Positions 8,413 through 16,905 of a stretch of DNA of 64,000 nt are shown in pieces (within the stretch, counting starts at the first letter, position 1; each line of letters opens with the position of its first letter). The position numbers and the translations under genes are program-made. Location of the stretch: assembly GCF_001514145.1 (NCBI RefSeq), contig NZ_KQ948662.1:450772-514771 (forward strand). The letters are read 5' to 3'. The notes beneath the pieces were generated by a model. It made no database searches. It had not been told where the DNA came from and saw nothing but the letters and a program-made list of their open reading frames with translations. The DNA is from Streptomyces canus. Lineage in GTDB: Bacteria > Actinomycetota > Actinomycetes > Streptomycetales > Streptomycetaceae.

Positions 8413-9582
8413 ATGGTCCGCTTGCTGCGCCCGTTCGGTCGGGCGGTGACGTACACACGATGGCTGCATCTGTTCATCGCCGTCGTGTGGCCGGCCATGT
8501 GGATGTTCGTCGAGGAGGCGTGGTGGACCTGGCTGGTGGCGGCCGTGACGCTCGCGCCCGCGGGGCTGGTGCCCGCGATGCGCACCGTGGAGGGGCTGCA
8601 GGCGAGGCTGCTGCTGACGGGACACCGGCACAACAGCGAGAGCATCGACATCGTCGTCGCGCCGTCGGCGTCCTGGAGCGACCGGGGGCGGCTGGTCGTG
8701 TGGCTGGAGGCGCGTCTGCTGCTCGGCTACGCGACGGCGATGCTCAGCATGCAACTGCTCATCAGCTCGGTGGACCTGGTCGCGTCGGCCTTCGGCCGTG
8801 ACGTCGACGAGGGCGTGCTGATCCTCCTCGACGGTCACCAGTGGTGGCACGTCCTGCTCGCGCCCCTGTCGCTGGCAGCGCTGGCGGCGACCGTGGTCGG
8901 CTCGGGCCGTCTGATCACGGCGCTCGCGCTCCGGCTGCTCGGCCCCTCCCCCGCCGAGCGCCTGGCCGCCATGGAGGAGCGGACCGAGCAGCTCCTGGAG
9001 CGCACCCGTATCGCGCGTGAGCTGCACGACTCCATCGGGCACGCCCTGACCGTCGCCGTCGTCCAGGCGGGCGCCGCGCGGGCGGCCGGTGATCCGGCCT
9101 TCACGGACCGTGCCCTGGACGCCATCGAGGAGACCGGCCGAGCCGCCCTGGAGGACCTGGAGCGTGTCCTCGGCATTCTGCGCGAGTCCGACCGGCCGGT
9201 GAGCGGCCGCCCGACGCTGACGGACGCCGACCGGCTCCTGGAGTCCGCGCGCGCGTCCGGCGCCAAGGTGGACGCCGAACTGACCGGGCCGGTGGACACC
9301 GTGCCCGGGCCGGTCTCCCGGGAGGGCTACCGGATCCTCCAGGAGTCGCTGACCAATGTGCTGCGGCACGCGGGGCCCGTGCCGGTCCGGATCCGTATCG
9401 AGGTCACGGACGAGGCCCTCGCCCTGGAGGTCCGCAATCCGTTGACGGCCGACATAGCCGGCCCCGGGCGGGGCAGCGGGCTGCGCGGGATACGCGAACG
9501 GGCGGCTCTGCTCGGCGGTCGCGCGCACACCGGGCCCGACCGGGGTGACTGGCAGGTGCATGCCGAGCTGCCGCTTCGCTGA
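8413..9582 (+). CDS. Sensor histidine kinase (NarL/DesK-type)
   Basis: A 389-residue membrane kinase. Residues about 15-175 hold four or five membrane segments with little extracellular sequence. A HisKA_3 dimerisation box follows (RELHDSIGHAL, with the phosphorylated His), then HATPase_c with N-box ESLTNVLRHA and G-box GSGLRGIRERA. Intramembrane-sensing kinases of this shape commonly sit beside ABC exporters. ATG 8413 is the only sensible start close to the first membrane segment. The response-regulator gene follows 14 bases after the stop. Confidence 0.92.
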   Translation: MVRLLRPFGRAVTYTRWLHLFIAVVWPAMWMFVEEAWWTWLVAAVTLAPAGLVPAMRTVEGLQARLLLTGHRHNSESIDIVVAPSASWSDRGRLVVWLEARLLLGYATAMLSMQLLISSVDLVASAFGRDVDEGVLILLDGHQWWHVLLAPLSLAALAATVVGSGRLITALALRLLGPSPAERLAAMEERTEQLLERTRIARELHDSIGHALTVAVVQAGAARAAGDPAFTDRALDAIEETGRAALEDLERVLGILRESDRPVSGRPTLTDADRLLESARASGAKVDAELTGPVDTVPGPVSREGYRILQESLTNVLRHAGPVPVRIRIEVTDEALALEVRNPLTADIAGPGRGSGLRGIRERAALLGGRAHTGPDRGDWQVHAELPLR

Positions 9583-9596
9583 TCTACGCTGACGGG

Positions 9597-10259
9597 ATGC
9601 CGGTCACCGTTCTCCTCGTCGACGACGAACCCCTCGTACGCGCCGGTCTGCGGGCGGTGCTCGAGGCGCAGCCCGACATCGAGGTCGTCGGCGAGGCGGC
9701 CGACGGGGCGGCGGTGATCCCCCTCGTACGGCAGCTGCGGCCCGACGTGGTCGCCATGGACGTACGGATGCCTCTGCTGGACGGCATCGAGGCCACGCGC
9801 GCGGTGCTGCGGACGATCGCGCAGCCGCCGAAGATCCTCGTGGTGACGACGTTCGAGAACGACGAGTACGTGTACGAGGCACTGCGGGCGGGTGCCGACG
9901 GGTTTCTGCTGAAGCGGGCCCGGCCGGCCGAGATCGTGCATGCCGTGCGGCTGGTCGCCGAGGGTGAGTCACTGCTGTTCCCCGCCTCGGTACGACAGCT
10001 GGCCGCCCAGTACGGCGAGGAGGGCGGCAACCGTGCCGCCCGGGCCGCGATGGAGCGGGCCCAGCTGACCGAGCGGGAGGCCGAGGTGCTGCGGCTGATG
10101 GCCCGCGGACTGTCCAACGCGGAGATCGCCGCGCGGTTGATCGTCGGCACGGAGACCGTGAAGTCACACGTCAGCGCCGTCCTGGCCAAGCTGGGAGCGC
10201 GGGACCGAACGCAGGCGGTGATCGCGGCGTACGAATCGGGGTTCGTGGCGCCGGGGTGA
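9597..10259 (+). CDS. Response regulator, NarL/LuxR family
   Basis: A 220-residue two-domain regulator. The receiver domain has the acidic pair in VDDEP, the phospho-acceptor Asp in MDVRMP and the conserved Thr/Lys region (VVTTFEND, LLKRARP). The C-terminal GerE-type helix-turn-helix reads LTEREAEVLRL to GTETVKSHVSAVLAKL. Cotranscribed with the kinase upstream and predicted to regulate the divergent exporter. Confidence 0.94.
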   Translation: MPVTVLLVDDEPLVRAGLRAVLEAQPDIEVVGEAADGAAVIPLVRQLRPDVVAMDVRMPLLDGIEATRAVLRTIAQPPKILVVTTFENDEYVYEALRAGADGFLLKRARPAEIVHAVRLVAEGESLLFPASVRQLAAQYGEEGGNRAARAAMERAQLTEREAEVLRLMARGLSNAEIAARLIVGTETVKSHVSAVLAKLGARDRTQAVIAAYESGFVAPG

Positions 10260-10344
10260 AAAGTGAATCGGCCGGCAGGGCGGCAGGGTGGCGGAGCGAC
10301 CTGTACCATCCGCCCCACACGCGCACGAGCTGGGAGGACGGACG

Positions 10345-11502
10345 TTGGGGCGACTGACCGGCGGGGATCCCTCGCTCCTGCGAAGAATCAACTCCGCGGT
10401 GGTACTGCACGCGCTGCGCGCCACGGACTGCGCGACGCTGACCGAGATCACCCGGGTGACGGGTCTGTCCCGGCCGACGGTCGAGGGGGTCGTCGAGGGG
10501 CTCATCGAGAGCGGCCTGGTGGTCGAGAAGGCGGCTGACGAGAGCGTCGCCCGGCGGCAGGGGCGGCCCGCGCGGCGGTTCCGGTTCCGGGCCGAGGCCG
10601 GGCACCTGCTGGGCCTGGACATCGGGCCCCACCGGGTCGCCGCGCTCCTGTCCGACCTCGACGGCCGGGTGCTCGGCGCCGTGGCCAAGGACGTCGACGA
10701 GACGGCGTCCGCCGACGACCGTCTGGAGCGGCTGCGCACCGCGGTCGCCGAACTGCTGCGCCGGGCCGGGGTCGCGCGCGACTCCCTGTGGGCCGTGGGG
10801 GTCGCCTCGCCGGGCATCGTGGAGGCGGACGGGACCATACGGCTGTGCGCGGCGCTGCCCGAGTGGACGGGGCTGCGTCTCGGCGAGCGGCTGAGCCGTT
10901 CCTTCAAGTGCCCGGTCCTGGTGGAGAACGACGCCAACGCGGCCGCGGTCGCCGAGCACTGGAAGGGCTCCGCCACCGAGTCCGACGACGTGGTGTTCGT
11001 GCTGGCCGGACTGAGTCCGGGGGCCGGTTCGCTGATCGGCGGGCGGTTGCACCGGGGCTACGGCGGGGCGGCCGGGGAGATCGGCGCGTTGCATCTGCTG
11101 GGGCGCGAGGTCACCCCCGAGACGCTGCTGTCCACGACGGACGAGCCTTTGCACCCGCTCGACGAACAGGCGGTCGCCGCGGTCTTCGCACAGGCCCGGG
11201 AGGGCGACCAGCGGGCCCGGGCGGCCGTGGACCGGTTCATCCAGCGGCTCGTCCACGACGTGGCGGCGCTCGTCCTGGCCCTCGACCCGGAGCTCGTCGT
11301 GGTCGGCGGCTGGGCGGCCGGCCTGGACGGCGTACTGGAGCCGCTGCGGCGCGAGTTGGACCGCTACTGTCTGCGGCCGCCGAAGGTCACCCTGTCGCTC
11401 CTGGGCGAGGCGGCCGTGGCGACGGGTGCGCTGCGACTGGCTCTCGACCATGTGGAGGAGCAGCTGTTCGCGGTGGAGGGCACGGTCACGGCGCGGCGCT
11501 GA
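10345..11502 (+). CDS. ROK-family transcriptional regulator
   Basis: A protein of about 385 residues with an N-terminal winged helix (SLLRRINSAVVLHAL, then a recognition helix LSRPTVEGVVEGL) and a C-terminal ROK sugar-kinase-like domain: LGLDIGPHR, VENDANAAAVAEH, GLSPGAGSLIGG. The ROK zinc cluster Cys residues are not evident. TTG 10345 is chosen because GGGAGG lies seven bases upstream (10332-10337); GTG 10288 would precede it. It is presumably a sugar-responsive repressor. It converges on a GntR regulator across a very strong terminator. Confidence 0.85.
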   Translation: MGRLTGGDPSLLRRINSAVVLHALRATDCATLTEITRVTGLSRPTVEGVVEGLIESGLVVEKAADESVARRQGRPARRFRFRAEAGHLLGLDIGPHRVAALLSDLDGRVLGAVAKDVDETASADDRLERLRTAVAELLRRAGVARDSLWAVGVASPGIVEADGTIRLCAALPEWTGLRLGERLSRSFKCPVLVENDANAAAVAEHWKGSATESDDVVFVLAGLSPGAGSLIGGRLHRGYGGAAGEIGALHLLGREVTPETLLSTTDEPLHPLDEQAVAAVFAQAREGDQRARAAVDRFIQRLVHDVAALVLALDPELVVVGGWAAGLDGVLEPLRRELDRYCLRPPKVTLSLLGEAAVATGALRLALDHVEEQLFAVEGTVTARR

Positions 11503-11534
11503 ACCGTCCGTTCCCGCGCTGCGGACCCATGACA

Positions 11535-11574
11535 TGCGGCGGTGCCCCGGACCGAGGTCCGGGGCACCGCCGCA
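11535..11574. terminator. Bidirectional terminator, 18-bp perfect stem
   Basis: TGCGGCGGTGCCCCGGAC at 11535-11552 pairs perfectly with 11557-11574 around a CGAG loop. It lies between the convergent ROK and GntR genes and can stop transcription from both sides. Confidence 0.9.
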
Positions 11575-11578
11575 GTGC

Positions 11579-12340
11579 TCAGGAGGCCCGGCGTTCGGGG
11601 CCCTCGTGGATCTCCACCGCGCCGGAGTCCCCGAAGGTCAGCCGGCAGGTGTCCGCACGGTAGGTGGCCACGGAGACGGCCGCGGTGCGGCCCCCCGCCA
11701 GGTAGCGGGTGGTGACGACGAGAACCGGGGCCCCGGGCAGGCGGTCCAGCTCCTTCGCGTCGTCCGCGCGGGCCGAGCCGAGTTCGACGGCGTTCTCCCG
11801 GCTCTCCAGCTCCAGGCGCTGCAGTTCGCGCAGCACGGCACGCGCGCGTGCCGCCCCCGACGGCGTGTCTATGGCGGAGAGTTCCGGCACCGACGCCTCG
11901 GGGATGTACAGCAGCTCGGCGGCGACGGGCTGACCGTGGGTCATCCGGGAGCGGCGCACGGTGTGCACCGGCTGCTCGCGGTCGGTCCCGAGGGCGTCCG
12001 CGACGGCCGCGGGCGGCACCGCGGAGGCGCAGTCGACGGCCTGCCAGTCGTCCCCGGCCGCACCGGGCCAGGCGTGCTGCTCGGAGCCGACGGCCACGCC
12101 CACGCGCGGCGGCGCGACGGTCGTACCGACGCCGCGGCGGCGCTGCAGCCTGCCTTCCAGCTCCAGTTGCTCCAGAGCCTGGCGGAGCGTGGCGCGGGCG
12201 ACGCCGAAACGGGCGGCGAGATCGCGCTCGTTCGGCAGGATCTCGCCCACGGTGAATTCGGAGTCCAGTGCCTCACTGAGCACCGTCTTGAGATGCCAGT
12301 ACTTCGGTTCCGGCACCGTTTCGAGCTGCGTGGTCCCCAC
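11579..12340 (-). CDS. GntR/HutC-family regulator with UTRA domain
   Basis: A 253-residue regulator. The N-terminal winged helix shows ILPNERDLAARFGVARATLR, and the C-terminal UTRA ligand domain includes HTVRRSRMTHGQPVAAELLY. GTG 12340 has GGAGG five bases upstream. HutC/DasR relatives respond to phosphorylated sugars or amino-acid derivatives. A palindrome resembling a DasR-type site covers its own -35 element, which suggests autoregulation. Confidence 0.88.
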   Translation of the reverse strand: MGTTQLETVPEPKYWHLKTVLSEALDSEFTVGEILPNERDLAARFGVARATLRQALEQLELEGRLQRRRGVGTTVAPPRVGVAVGSEQHAWPGAAGDDWQAVDCASAVPPAAVADALGTDREQPVHTVRRSRMTHGQPVAAELLYIPEASVPELSAIDTPSGAARARAVLRELQRLELESRENAVELGSARADDAKELDRLPGAPVLVVTTRYLAGGRTAAVSVATYRADTCRLTFGDSGAVEIHEGPERRAS

Positions 12341-12416
12341 CCTGTCCTCCGCAATCGCCGTGGTCCGGCGGCGTTTTAGCGCCCTTGTTTATTAAAGGTT
12401 GTTGCACTTCTCTGCG

Positions 12417-12451
12417 ACCATAGGGCGGCCCCCACCCTTGGTCAAGACCAA
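12417..12451 (-). promoter_or_regulatory. GntR-gene promoter overlapped by a GGTC-GACC operator
   Basis: Read on the minus strand, TTGACC (12445-12440) and TATGGT (12422-12417) are 17 bases apart, a near-ideal vegetative promoter. The perfect palindrome TTGGTCAAGACCAA at 12438-12451 covers the -35. It resembles the DasR-responsive element core TGGTCTAGACCA except for the central two bases. Confidence 0.7.
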
Positions 12452-12507
12452 TCCTCGATCCCCTGGGGGGCGCGCGGGCGTGATGCCACACAGCGTTAAT
12501 GAGGCAT

Positions 12508-13392
12508 TCAGGCAGCAGGCAGGGCGCGCAGCTTGTCGGGGTTGCGGATGACGTAGACGGACTGGATGCGGCCGTCCAGGATGTCCAGCTGGAAGACGGA
12601 GTCGGGCTTTCCGCCCGACAGGACGAGCACCGCCGGTCCGCCGTTGAGTTCCAGGAAGCGCCAGGTGATGTCCGGGACGCCCCTTTCGGCGATGCCGACG
12701 AGGAAACGGCCCACGTGGTCGGCCGACTCCAGGACCCGCAGCGGCGCCTTGCTCTTGCCGCCGCTGTCCCCGACGAGCCGGACGTCCGGCGCGAGCAGCG
12801 ACATGAGCCCCTTCAGGTCGCCCCCGCCCGCGGCGGCGAGGAAACGCTCCGTCAGATCGCGGCGCCGGACCGGGTCGACCTCGTACCGCGGCCGTCGTTC
12901 CTCGACGTGCCTGCGGGCCCGCCCCGCGAGCTGCCGTACGGCGGGTTCGCCGCGGTCGAGCATGGCGGCGATGTCGGCGTAGGGGTAGCCGAAGGCCTCC
13001 CTGAGGACGAACACCGCCCGCTCCAGCGGTGACAGCGACTCCATGACGACCAGGACCGCGAGGGAGACCGAGTCGGCGAGGACGGCCTGCTCGGCGGTGT
13101 CGGGCACGGTGTCCCCGAAGTCGGTCACGTACGGCTCGGGCAGCCAGGGGCCGACGTACGTCTCGCCGCGCGCCTTGACCTGGCGCAACCGGTCGATCGC
13201 CAGGCGCGTGGTCACGCGGACCAGGTAGGCGCGCGGTTCGCGCACCTCGCTCCGGTCGGCCCCGGACCAGCGCAGCCAGGCTTCCTGCACCACGTCCTCG
13301 GCGTCGGCGACGCGCCCGAGCATGCGGTAGGCGACGCCCACGAGGACGGGACGGTGTTCTTCGAAGACATCGGTCTCGGTGTTAGTGGCCAC
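12508..13392 (-). CDS. sigJ: ECF41-family RNA polymerase sigma factor (SigJ-like)
   Basis: A 294-residue sigma factor. Region 2 (VGVAYRMLGRVADAEDVVQEAWLR) and region 4 (LSPLERAVFVLREAF, AAMLDRGEPAVRQL) are followed by a SnoaL-like C-terminal extension of about 100 residues. The hallmark WLPEP in the linker and NPDKL near the end define group ECF41, in which the extension replaces an anti-sigma factor. GTG 13392 is used because it begins the conserved part. ECF41 genes usually sit next to a carboxymuconolactone decarboxylase or oxidoreductase; here the divergent neighbour is an alpha/beta hydrolase. Confidence 0.92.
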   Translation of the reverse strand: MATNTETDVFEEHRPVLVGVAYRMLGRVADAEDVVQEAWLRWSGADRSEVREPRAYLVRVTTRLAIDRLRQVKARGETYVGPWLPEPYVTDFGDTVPDTAEQAVLADSVSLAVLVVMESLSPLERAVFVLREAFGYPYADIAAMLDRGEPAVRQLAGRARRHVEERRPRYEVDPVRRRDLTERFLAAAGGGDLKGLMSLLAPDVRLVGDSGGKSKAPLRVLESADHVGRFLVGIAERGVPDITWRFLELNGGPAVLVLSGGKPDSVFQLDILDGRIQSVYVIRNPDKLRALPAA

Positions 13393-13480
13393 AGGTTCAT
13401 CCCAACCCAGACGCCGGTTCGTGTCCAGGCGATATCGGCGGGCGGCGGGCCCCGGAGGATCCGAGGGTCTACCCGCCAGT

Positions 13481-13501
13481 AGCAATTGCTGACAAGCTGT
13501 C
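13481..13501. promoter_or_regulatory. Paired palindromes upstream of the alpha/beta hydrolase
   Basis: AGCAATTGCT (13481-13490) is a perfect 10-bp palindrome directly followed by GACAAGCTGTC (13491-13501), a second dyad. They lie in the 166-base divergent region between the sigma gene and the hydrolase gene and look like an operator. The binding protein is unknown. Confidence 0.35.
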
Positions 13502-13558
13502 TACAGCGCGTCCGCCGTGCGCCTGCCTCAGCCCGTGAGTCGCCGTCAAGGAGCCCCC

Positions 13559-14389
13559 ATGTCCACCACCGTCTCCTTCAAAGTCCCCTCCGCCCAGGGC
13601 CCGCAGCCCGTGACCGTCTCCTACGCGCGCGTGGGTCGCGGTGAGCCGCTGCTCCTGCTGCACGGCATAGGTCACCACCGGCAGGCCTGGGACCCGGTGG
13701 TGGACATCCTGGCGACCGAGCGCGACGTGATCGCCCTGGACCTGCCCGGGTTCGGCGCGTCGCCGGGGCTGCCCGAGGGGCTGTCGTACGACCTGGCCAC
13801 GACGACGTCGGTGTTCGGGGCGTTCTGCGAGGCCCTGGAGCTGGACCGCCCGCACGTGGCCGGCAACTCCCTCGGCGGTCTGCTGGCCCTGGAACTCGGC
13901 CGCGAGCAGCTCGTACGGTCCGTCACCGCGCTGTCTCCCGCCGGGTTCTGGTCGCGGGCCGAGCGGCGCTACGCGTTCGGGGTACTGCTCGCGATGCGGC
14001 ACATCTCGCGGCGGCTGCCGCTGCCTCTGGTCGAGCAGCTGTCGCGCAGCGCGGCCGGCCGCACGATGCTCACGAGCACCATCTATGCGCGCCCGGGCCT
14101 GCGTTCACCCGAGGCCGTGGTCGCCGAGACGCTCGCCCTGGCGCAGGCCACGGGGTTCGACGCGACCCTGCGGGCCGGTACCGCCGTCCAGTTCGGCGAC
14201 GACGTCCCGGGGCTGCCGGTCACGGTGGCCTGGGGCACCAGGGACATGCTGCTCGTGCGCCGGCAGGGGGTGCGGGCCAAGCAGATCATTCCCCGGGCCC
14301 GGCTCGTGCGGCTGCCCGGCTGCGGCCACTGCCCGATGAACGACGACCCCGCTCTGGTCGCGCGCGTCATCCTCGACGGCAGCCGCTGA
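13559..14389 (+). CDS. Alpha/beta hydrolase
   Basis: A 276-residue hydrolase with oxyanion segment LLHGIGHHRQAWD, nucleophile elbow GNSLGG, acid GTRDML and catalytic His in GCGHCPMND. ATG 13559 is set by AAGGAG six bases upstream. No signal peptide. Substrate unknown; such genes range from haloperoxidases to esterases. The last 285 bases are antisense to the tail of the convergent transporter gene. Confidence 0.88.
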   Translation: MSTTVSFKVPSAQGPQPVTVSYARVGRGEPLLLLHGIGHHRQAWDPVVDILATERDVIALDLPGFGASPGLPEGLSYDLATTTSVFGAFCEALELDRPHVAGNSLGGLLALELGREQLVRSVTALSPAGFWSRAERRYAFGVLLAMRHISRRLPLPLVEQLSRSAAGRTMLTSTIYARPGLRSPEAVVAETLALAQATGFDATLRAGTAVQFGDDVPGLPVTVAWGTRDMLLVRRQGVRAKQIIPRARLVRLPGCGHCPMNDDPALVARVILDGSR

Positions 14390-15268
14390 GTCCGTCCGCC
14401 GTCGGCTCAACGCCCCCGATCCGAGAGCGACTCCGGCGCCCACCAGGGCGCTGCCCACGGCCTGGGCGGCGCCGTAGGAACCCGTTCCGACAAGGGGCGC
14501 GGTACAGGCGGCCGCGACCGGGATGAGCCCGGAAAACAGCGTGGCGCGCTCCGCGCCGATCCGCTGCATGCCCATGTACCAGCACACGAACCCGACGACG
14601 GTGACGACCGCCGCCTGCCACAGCAGCGCGGCGGCCTCGGCGGTGTCGGGGCGGCGCAGCCACGCGGTGCCGTCCAGGAACAGTCCGACCACGGCTGCCT
14701 CGACGGCGGCGACCGCGCAGACCGTGGCGGACAACAATCGTGGCCCCAGGGGCCGCAGCACGGGTACGGCGAGCACCGCGAAACCGACCTCACCGGCCAG
14801 CGCGCACACGGAGAAGGCGATGCCCACGGCGTCCGTACGGCCCCAGCCCTGCACGGCGAAGGCGCCCAGGGCGACGAGCAACGCGCCCCGCAGGACGCGG
14901 GGTTGGGGTCGTCGTCCGTCGAGCAACGGCACGAGAACGGCCACCAGCACGGGGGCGCAGCCCACGAAGACGCCCGGGACGGCCGGTTCAGCGGTGCGTT
15001 CGGCGGCGATGACGGCGAGGTTGAAGCCGACCATGCCCACGGCGGCGAGAAGCGCGAGGCGGGTCCATTGACGGGACCCGAGTGCCCGCAACCGTGACGC
15101 GGCGCCCCTCGCGGCCGGCGGAACGAGCAACAGCGCGGCGAGGCCGTAGCGCAGGAACTGGCCGCCCGCGTACGGGTAGTCGCCGAGCAGGCTGTTGGCG
15201 GTGAAGGACGCTCCGACGAGGACGCAGGCGAACGCGGCGAGGAGGGAACCGCGCGTGGTGGTGTTCAT
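14105..15268 (-). CDS. EamA/DMT-family transporter with an over-long tail
   Basis: Ten membrane segments in two EamA repeats fill residues 1-285, the normal length for this family. Reading then continues about 95 further codons antisense to the hydrolase gene before a stop at 14105. That tail is hydrophilic and low-complexity, so the original stop was probably lost; a TGA lies in another frame just after the last membrane helix. Start ATG 15268 lies 47 bases from the divergent MocR gene, a common arrangement in which MocR controls the transporter. Confidence 0.8.
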   Translation of the reverse strand: MNTTTRGSLLAAFACVLVGASFTANSLLGDYPYAGGQFLRYGLAALLLVPPAARGAASRLRALGSRQWTRLALLAAVGMVGFNLAVIAAERTAEPAVPGVFVGCAPVLVAVLVPLLDGRRPQPRVLRGALLVALGAFAVQGWGRTDAVGIAFSVCALAGEVGFAVLAVPVLRPLGPRLLSATVCAVAAVEAAVVGLFLDGTAWLRRPDTAEAAALLWQAAVVTVVGFVCWYMGMQRIGAERATLFSGLIPVAAACTAPLVGTGSYGAAQAVGSALVGAGVALGSGALSRRRTDSAAAVEDDARDQSGVVVHRAVAAAGQPHEPGPGNDLLGPHPLPAHEQHVPGAPGHRDRQPRDVVAELDGGTGPQGRVEPRGLRQGERLGDHGLG

Positions 15269-15315
15269 GGCAGTGACGCTAGGAAGGGTGGCGGTCCGGT
15301 TTAAGGTCCATTCCC

Positions 15316-16773
15316 ATGACGTCATCGCGGACCAATCCGGAGGGGCGGCCGGGCGCATCGGAATCCGCCGGGTCGCCCGCCTGGGAGCTGCTCCTGCCCG
15401 CCGCCTCCGCGCCGGCACGCACGCGTGGCCGTTCCCTGCAGGCGGCGCTGCGGGAGGCGGTGCGGTCCGGACGGCTCGTGCCGGGGACGCGGCTGCCGTC
15501 GAGTCGGGATCTGGCGGCCGACCTCGGTGTGTCGCGCGGGCTGGTCACCGAGGCGTACGAGCAGCTGACGGCGGAGGGGTATCTGCGCAGCGGCCGGGGT
15601 GCGGGCACCTGGGTCGGCGGTGCCGTGCGGGCCGCCCACCCACGCGCCCGTGACCTGGCCCCGCGCACTCCGGGCAGCCGCGCCGACTTCGTGGCGGGGA
15701 CGCCCGACCTGTCGTTGTTCCCCCGCACCGCCTGGGCCACGGCACACCGGGGCGTGCTGGCGGAACTGCCGCACCAGGACCTCGGTTATCCCGACCCGCG
15801 CGGGCTGCCCCGGCTGCGCGCGGCCCTGGCCGAGCTGCTGGCCCGCCGCCGGGGGGTGGTCGCGGATCCGGAGCGGATCGTGGTCGTCTCCGGCGTGGCG
15901 CAGGCGACGACGCTGCTCGGATTCGCGCTCCACGCGCACGGGTTGCCGACCGTCGGTGTGGAGGACCCCGGGAGCCCGCAGCACGACGCCCTGTACGCGG
16001 CGGCGGGCGTCACCACCGTTGCCGTACCGCTGGACGAGGACGGAGTCTCCCTCGGTCCCCTGCGCGAGTCGGGCGTGCGTGCCGTGGTCACGACGCCCTC
16101 CCACCAGTTCCCCACCGGTATCGCCTACTCCGCGCGGCGCCGCGCGGAACTGCTCGACTGGGCGCGTTCCGTCGACGGCTTCGTCCTGGAGGACGACTAC
16201 GACGGCGACTTCCGCTACGACCGGGCCCCCGTCGGCGCGCTCCAGGGTCTCGACCCGGATCGGGTGGCCTACGCGGGATCGGTCAGCAAGTCGCTCGCTC
16301 CCGGACTGCGGCTGGGCTGGCTGCTGGTGCCGGAAGCGCTGGCCGACGAGGTCGTCGAGCGGAAGCGGACCATGGACCTCGGTCATCCCACGATCGACCA
16401 GGCGCTGTTCGCCCGGTTCGTGGAGCGCGGCGACTACGACCGCCAACTGCGCCGCTGCCAGCGCGCCTACCGGGAGCGGCGCGACGCGCTGGTCTCCGCG
16501 CTGGACGAGCACCTCCCCGGCACGGAGGTGTCCGGGATCGCCGCCGGGCTGCACGTCATCGCCACGCTGCCGCCCCGGTACGGTCCCCAGGAGAGGTTCC
16601 TCGCGCGCCTGGCGACGGCCGGTGTGACCGTCCGCCCGCTGACGGACTACGCACACGCGCGTGCCGAGCCCGACGAGAAGCAGGGTGTGCGGCTGGTCCT
16701 CGGCTACGCGCACCTGCCTGCGACGCGGATCCGGGACGGCGTACGCCTGATGGCCGAGGCCGCCCGCGACTGA
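15316..16773 (+). CDS. MocR-type GntR/aminotransferase regulator
   Basis: A 485-residue fusion of an N-terminal GntR winged helix (LPSSRDLAADLGVSRGLV) and a fold-type I aminotransferase domain. The PLP-binding Lys is in GSVSKSLAPGLR and the conserved Asp in LEDDYDGDFRY. MocR/PdxR proteins are transcriptional regulators that use PLP as cofactor. It is divergent from the DMT transporter at 14105-15268, its likely target. Confidence 0.92.
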   Translation: MTSSRTNPEGRPGASESAGSPAWELLLPAASAPARTRGRSLQAALREAVRSGRLVPGTRLPSSRDLAADLGVSRGLVTEAYEQLTAEGYLRSGRGAGTWVGGAVRAAHPRARDLAPRTPGSRADFVAGTPDLSLFPRTAWATAHRGVLAELPHQDLGYPDPRGLPRLRAALAELLARRRGVVADPERIVVVSGVAQATTLLGFALHAHGLPTVGVEDPGSPQHDALYAAAGVTTVAVPLDEDGVSLGPLRESGVRAVVTTPSHQFPTGIAYSARRRAELLDWARSVDGFVLEDDYDGDFRYDRAPVGALQGLDPDRVAYAGSVSKSLAPGLRLGWLLVPEALADEVVERKRTMDLGHPTIDQALFARFVERGDYDRQLRRCQRAYRERRDALVSALDEHLPGTEVSGIAAGLHVIATLPPRYGPQERFLARLATAGVTVRPLTDYAHARAEPDEKQGVRLVLGYAHLPATRIRDGVRLMAEAARD

Positions 16774-16905
16774 CCCGCGCCATTTCGCACACGGGTTCCC
16801 TTGTTCCCGCGGCCAGTTGTTCACCTGTGGTTTGCGTGTGCGCTGCGGTGCCCCAGTAGTTGTGGCATCGCACACCGGCCGGATCCCGTCCTTGGAGGCG
16901 CATCC

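Noticed and set aside
8305..9561. Minus-strand extension of the ABC ATPase frame
   Set aside because: It lies opposite the histidine kinase gene and is low-complexity; the ATPase domain begins at 8304.
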